Of a stretch of DNA of 34,140 nt, positions 30,020-34,140 are shown in pieces. Where the stretch lies: contig JAPUGI010000258.1 in assembly GCA_027292925.1 (NCBI GenBank), positions 1 through 34,140 of the forward strand, written 5' to 3'. Position 1 is the stretch's first letter. Each line of letters starts with the position of its first letter. The notes beneath the pieces were generated by a model, which made no database searches, had not been told where the DNA came from, and worked only from the letters and a program-made list of their open reading frames with translations. The DNA is from Gammaproteobacteria bacterium. GTDB lineage: Bacteria > Pseudomonadota > Gammaproteobacteria > Pseudomonadales > Azotimanducaceae. Position numbers and translations under genes: made by a program.

Positions 30020-30892
30020 ATGGCGGCGAAAAAAAGAGGATTAGGCAGGGGTCTTGATGCACTTCTTGGACCGAGAGCGAAGCCGAGTGGCGACACGTCG
30101 CAACAACTGCTGCAGGAGATACCTATCGAATGTATCAGGCCCGGAAAATACCAACCTCGTAAGGGTTTCGATGAGCGGAGACTGAATGAATTTGCCAATT
30201 CGATTAAGTCCCAGGGAATTATACAACCTATCGTATTGCGGCCACTAGGCGATGACCTTTACGAGATCGTGGCGGGTGAGCGGCGATGGCGAGCGGCTCA
30301 GCTGGCGGAGCTTGAAAAAATACCGGCAGTGATTAGACAGTTGGATGATCAATCTGCGGTGGCTGTTTCGCTGATTGAAAATATCCAGAGGGAAGACTTG
30401 AATCCCTGGGAAGAATCCCTGGCGCTGCAGCGACTGGTCGAGGAATTCGACCTCACGCACCAGCAGGTAGCAGAGGCCGTGGGGAAAAGTCGAACAGCGG
30501 TAACGAATATGTTGCGCCTGGCGAACCTGAGCCCGGGAGTTGTTCGCTTGCTAACATCCGGAGAAATTGAAATGGGACATGCACGGGCCTTGTTGAGCCT
30601 TGATGATATGCGCCAGGAGGCAGCTGCAAGTGAAATAGCGGCCAGGCAACTCAATGTGCGACAGGCGGAAGCACTGGTGAGGAAGTTACTGGCAGAAGAT
30701 TCAACAGGATCGAAAAAAGTGAAACAGAAAGTGGATGCTGACACGCAGCGGTTGGAAGAAAGGCTATCACGGAAGCTGGGACAATCAGTTTCAATCCGGC
30801 ACACCGCAAAAGGAAGTGGAAAGTTAACGATCGCCTACAATAGCCTCGATGAACTAGACGGGATTCTTGGACGTTTTGGCGATTTGGATTAG
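30020..30892 (+). CDS. parB: chromosome partitioning protein ParB (Spo0J)
   Basis: The 290-residue protein begins MAAKKRGLGRGLDALLG, the conserved ParA-interacting N terminus, which fixes the start at ATG 30020 although the frame is open further upstream. The CTP-binding ParB/Srx domain shows GKYQPRKGF, IVAGERRWRAAQLA and ENIQREDLNPWEES. The HTH follows as TAVTNMLRLANL. The C-terminal dimerisation domain ends LDELDGILGRFG. Its likely target sites are the two parS-like palindromes inside recF (17449 and 18073). Confidence 0.97.
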   Translation: MAAKKRGLGRGLDALLGPRAKPSGDTSQQLLQEIPIECIRPGKYQPRKGFDERRLNEFANSIKSQGIIQPIVLRPLGDDLYEIVAGERRWRAAQLAELEKIPAVIRQLDDQSAVAVSLIENIQREDLNPWEESLALQRLVEEFDLTHQQVAEAVGKSRTAVTNMLRLANLSPGVVRLLTSGEIEMGHARALLSLDDMRQEAAASEIAARQLNVRQAEALVRKLLAEDSTGSKKVKQKVDADTQRLEERLSRKLGQSVSIRHTAKGSGKLTIAYNSLDELDGILGRFGDLD

Positions 30893-30928
30893 GGGTACCG
30901 GAAAGGGTTAAATTAGTGCGTCGCCAAG

Positions 30929-30957
30929 TTGAACGACCCAACGTTAGTCTCTATACT
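30929..30957 (+). promoter_or_regulatory. sigma70-type promoter of the atp operon
   Basis: TTGAAC (30929-30934), a 17-bp spacer and TATACT (30952-30957) form a good promoter between parB and atpI. It would place transcription start near 30964. It argues that the TTG at 30929 is a -35 element and not the start of atpI. Confidence 0.7.
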
Positions 30958-30997
30958 CAGCAGCCGCGACAGACCGGGTGGTAGAGGCTTTGTTCCT

Positions 30998-31417
30998 GTG
31001 CGTTTTGGGCCATTTCTGAACATTGAATCGCCGATCAATCGAATAATCGTCGTGCAGGTTATTGTGACTGTTTCTGCCGCCGTGATGTGCCTGATATTTG
31101 GGTTGGCGGCTGCGTATTCGACTCTGCTCGGTGGGCTTGTTTGTGTCGTTCCCGGCTTTATAGCGGCAAGGATGGTAATTACTAAAGGGGTTCGGCTAGA
31201 AAAGTCTGAAACCGGATTAGGTCCGGTTATTCGTAGTGAGTTGACAAAGCTGGTGTTGAGCGTAGTGCTGTTTATCGCCACTTTTACACTGGTAAAAACG
31301 CTTGATGTGCTGTTTTTCTTCGGAGCGTTTATTGGTCTGCAGCTGGTTTATGTTGCAGTACCGGTGATGGAAGCCAATCTCCTGCGCAGGAGGATGGCAG
31401 GAAATAAGAGCGGTTGA
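30998..31417 (+). CDS. atpI: ATP synthase subunit I (AtpI)
   Basis: From GTG 30998 this gives 139 residues with four membrane helices (about residues 14-33, 38-58, 80-100 and 102-122). It shows AAYSTLLGGLVCVVPGFIAARM, followed by a polar loop and ELTKLVLSVVLFIATF. This is the pattern of the ATP synthase I chain, an assembly factor that helps form the c-ring or supplies Mg2+. GTG 30998 has AGAGG ten bases ahead and lies downstream of the promoter at 30929-30957. The frame is open up to a TTG at 30929, but that overlaps the -35 box. Position ahead of atpB is canonical. Confidence 0.85.
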   Translation: MRFGPFLNIESPINRIIVVQVIVTVSAAVMCLIFGLAAAYSTLLGGLVCVVPGFIAARMVITKGVRLEKSETGLGPVIRSELTKLVLSVVLFIATFTLVKTLDVLFFFGAFIGLQLVYVAVPVMEANLLRRRMAGNKSG

Positions 31418-31426
31418 GATAAGTAA

Positions 31427-32281
<855 letters not shown>

Positions 32282-32297
32282 GGTTCAAGACGATTAA

Positions 32298-32540
<243 letters not shown>

Positions 32541-32574
32541 GCTCCCACTTTTTCAACAGTATTTGGGGTGAACT

Positions 32575-33045
32575 GTGAATATTAACCTTACGATGCTCGG
32601 TCAACTGATATCGTTCGTCATGTTTGTGCTCTTCTGTATGAAGTTCATATGGCCATATTTGACTGAGGCAATGCGTGAACGCCAGAAGATGATAGCCCAG
32701 GGACTGGAAAATGCTGCAGCCGCAGAAAAACAATTAGAGCAGGCAAACGAGTCTGTGGCTATTGAGCTTGAAGAAGCCAAGAAGCAGGCCGCTGAACTGA
32801 TAGCCCAGGCCAGAAACCGGGCCAGCCAAATTGTTGAAGACGCAAAAGGCCAGGGCAAGGAAGAAGCTGAACGGATTATTCATGGAGCGCAGGCAGAGAT
32901 TGATCTAGAAATCAGTCGTGCCAGGGAAGAACTGCGCTCGCGGGTGGGTGAACTCGCCATCGATGGTGCCGAGAAAATTCTGCAGGTTAATATCGATCGT
33001 GCTGTTCACACCGAGATGTTAAATCGGTTATCGGCTGAGCTGTAG
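32575..33045 (+). CDS. atpF: ATP synthase F0 subunit b
   Basis: The 156-residue stator stalk subunit equals E. coli subunit b in length. One N-terminal helix (LGQLISFVMFVLFCMKFIWPYL) is followed by a long, charged, Ala-rich coiled coil with a right-handed hendecad-like pattern and many AEEA and KEEAE stretches. Start is GTG 32575 with GGGGTG ahead; translation from it matches the family start MNxNxTxLGQ. Confidence 0.96.
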   Translation: MNINLTMLGQLISFVMFVLFCMKFIWPYLTEAMRERQKMIAQGLENAAAAEKQLEQANESVAIELEEAKKQAAELIAQARNRASQIVEDAKGQGKEEAERIIHGAQAEIDLEISRAREELRSRVGELAIDGAEKILQVNIDRAVHTEMLNRLSAEL

Positions 33046-33053
33046 GGATAAAG

Positions 33054-33596
33054 ATGGCTGAAGCAGAACTCGCAACAATCGCCAGACCTTATGCAAGGGC
33101 GGCATTTTCATATGCTCTCAGTCAAGCCAAGGGACTGACAGCATGGTCAAAAATGCTGGCACTTCTTGCCGTTGCCTCGAGTGAAAAAATAGTTCGGGAA
33201 GCGCTCGATGATCCCTTACTTTCGGGTGTCGAAGAGGCCAAATTGTTGATTGGGGTGCTTGGAGATGAACTCTCCGACGAAGCACAGAATTTTGTCACCG
33301 TGCTCGCAGGCTACAGCCGGATTGAACTCCTACCCAACATTGCAGAGATGTTTGAACTTCTAAAGGCCAATCATGAGAAGACAATGGAAGTTGAAGTTAC
33401 CAGCGCCTTTGAAGTGACCGATGGTGAAGAGAAGGCCTTGTCAGAAGCGTTACGTAAAAAACTACAGCGGGAAATCACCCTGGAAACCAGTGTTGACCCG
33501 AGTTTGCTGGGTGGGGTGATAATCAAAGCTGAAGATACGGTTATCGATGATTCTGTGCGTGGTAAGTTACAAAAGTTATCCAATGCCCTGCTTTAA
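33054..33596 (+). CDS. atpH: ATP synthase F1 subunit delta
   Basis: The 180-residue protein links the F1 alpha crown to subunit b. The N-terminal six-helix domain begins ELATIARPYARAAFSYAL. The C-terminal part has the conserved DPSLLGGVIIKAEDTVIDDSVRGKLQKLS. Start ATG 33054, eight bases after the atpF stop. The 64 bp to atpA hold no gene. Confidence 0.96.
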   Translation: MAEAELATIARPYARAAFSYALSQAKGLTAWSKMLALLAVASSEKIVREALDDPLLSGVEEAKLLIGVLGDELSDEAQNFVTVLAGYSRIELLPNIAEMFELLKANHEKTMEVEVTSAFEVTDGEEKALSEALRKKLQREITLETSVDPSLLGGVIIKAEDTVIDDSVRGKLQKLSNALL

Positions 33597-33660
33597 CATT
33601 GAAAAGACGAATTTTGAAAACTTTTAACTGGATATTTAATATTTCCTCGAGGAACGGTAC

Positions 33661-34140
33661 ATGCAACAACTGAATCCTTCCGAAATCAGCGAGATTATCA
33701 AGCAACGAATCGAAAAGCTTGACGTCTCCTCTGAGGCTCGCAACGAAGGTACGATCGTCAGTGTCTCGGACGGTATCGTCCGTATTCATGGATTGGCTGA
33801 TGTTCAAAACCAGGAAATGATCGAGTTTCCCGACAATCTTTTTGGCTTCGCCCTTAACCTGGAGAGAGATTCTGTTGGCGCAGTGGTACTCGGCGATTAC
33901 AAGTCTCTCAAAGAGGGCCAAATTGCCAGGTGTACCGGCAGAATTCTGGAGGTACCTACCGGACCCGAACTACTTGGCAGGGTGGTAGACGCTCTCGGTA
34001 CTCCCATTGATGGTAAGGGTCCCCTGAATGCGTCAAGCTCGTCTGCGGTTGAGAAAGTTGCGCCTGGCGTCATTGCCCGGCAACACGTGAGTCAACCAGT
34101 GCAAACAGGGCTCAAGTGTATCGACTCGATGATCCCGGTT
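33661..34140 (+). CDS. atpA: ATP synthase F1 subunit alpha, 5' part (cut by window end)
   Basis: The frame is open from ATG 33661 to the last base (160 codons). It reads [20 protein letters not shown], then [42 protein letters not shown] and [18 protein letters not shown]. This is the beta-barrel domain and the start of the nucleotide-binding domain of subunit alpha, which carries the non-catalytic nucleotide sites. The Walker A motif would come just beyond the window end. GAGGAAC eight bases ahead of the ATG serves as Shine-Dalgarno. Confidence 0.97.
   Translation, partial: MQQLNPSEISEIIKQRIEKLDVSSEARNEGTIVSVSDGIVRIHGLADVQNQEMIEFPDNLFGFALNLERDSVGAVVLGDYKSLKEGQIARCTGRILEVPTGPELLGRVVDALGTPIDGKGPLNASSSSAVEKVAPGVIARQHVSQPVQTGLKCIDSMIPV

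Noticed and set aside
30916-30984. GTG frame with a Shine-Dalgarno-like GGG ahead, suggesting a frameshifted atpI N terminus
   Set aside because: It codes for only 22 residues, overlaps the promoter at 30929-30957, and atpI has a normal length from GTG 30998. No frameshift is needed.
34084-34089. CACGTG core near the window end as a third parS
   Set aside because: Only the core and one flanking base match. The arms (CGGCAA and AGTC) do not fit the parS arms, and it falls in conserved atpA codons.

Overview
This window is a chromosomal replication-origin region of a gammaproteobacterium. The gene order dnaA-dnaN-recF-gyrB-gmhB-glyS-glyQ-tag-lpxL...trkA-rsmB-fmt-def-tsaP on one side, and rpmH-rnpA-yidD-yidC-mnmE-mnmG-rsmG-parA-parB-atp on the other, matches the origin layout of Pseudomonas and relatives. 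Protein lengths and motifs agree with gammaproteobacterial families. I cannot place the organism more precisely. The backbone is of middling GC, and the first ~2.6 kb is visibly GC-richer. There are no tRNA or rRNA genes, no CRISPR array and no recognisable transposase.

Layout. (1) 1-2,902: a respiratory-assembly cluster. It holds the tail of a c-type cytochrome, an ActF-like quinone-binding subunit of alternative complex III, SURF1, a membrane-anchored thioredoxin/SCO-like protein with a CxxxC motif, and a DUF2909 twin-TM protein. (2) 2,919-9,697: tsaP (LysM, minus strand) diverging from def-fmt-rsmB-trkA-trkH (formyl-Met processing, 16S rRNA methylation, Trk potassium uptake). (3) 9,772-11,254: lpxL-like acyltransferase and tag on the minus strand, diverging from glyQ-glyS-gmhB (11,387-14,941). 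(4) 15,002-22,185: a minus-strand replication operon dnaA-dnaN-dnaN-recF-gyrB. It carries two tandem, clearly diverged sliding-clamp genes, and two parS-like sites lie inside recF. (5) 22,186-22,731: oriC, with DnaA boxes and AT-rich tracts. (6) 22,732-30,892: rpmH-rnpA-yidD-yidC-mnmE-mnmG-rsmG-parA-parB on the plus strand, with mnmG interrupted by an in-frame TAG. (7) 30,929-34,140: the atp operon (atpI-B-E-F-H-A, atpA cut by the window end), with its own good sigma70-type promoter.

Most of the window is conserved housekeeping DNA. The points worth a second look are: the tandem dnaN pair, in which the copy next to dnaA has a degenerate clamp protein-binding cleft; a GTAAG/CTTAC pentamer cluster in the spacer between the two clamps; parS sites coded in frame as Leu-Phe-His-Val-Glu in recF, about 12 kb from parAB; the amber codon in mnmG; and the alternative-complex-III/cytochrome-oxidase-assembly genes abutting tsaP, where Pseudomonas has dprA. 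I found no clear candidate for an entirely undescribed system.
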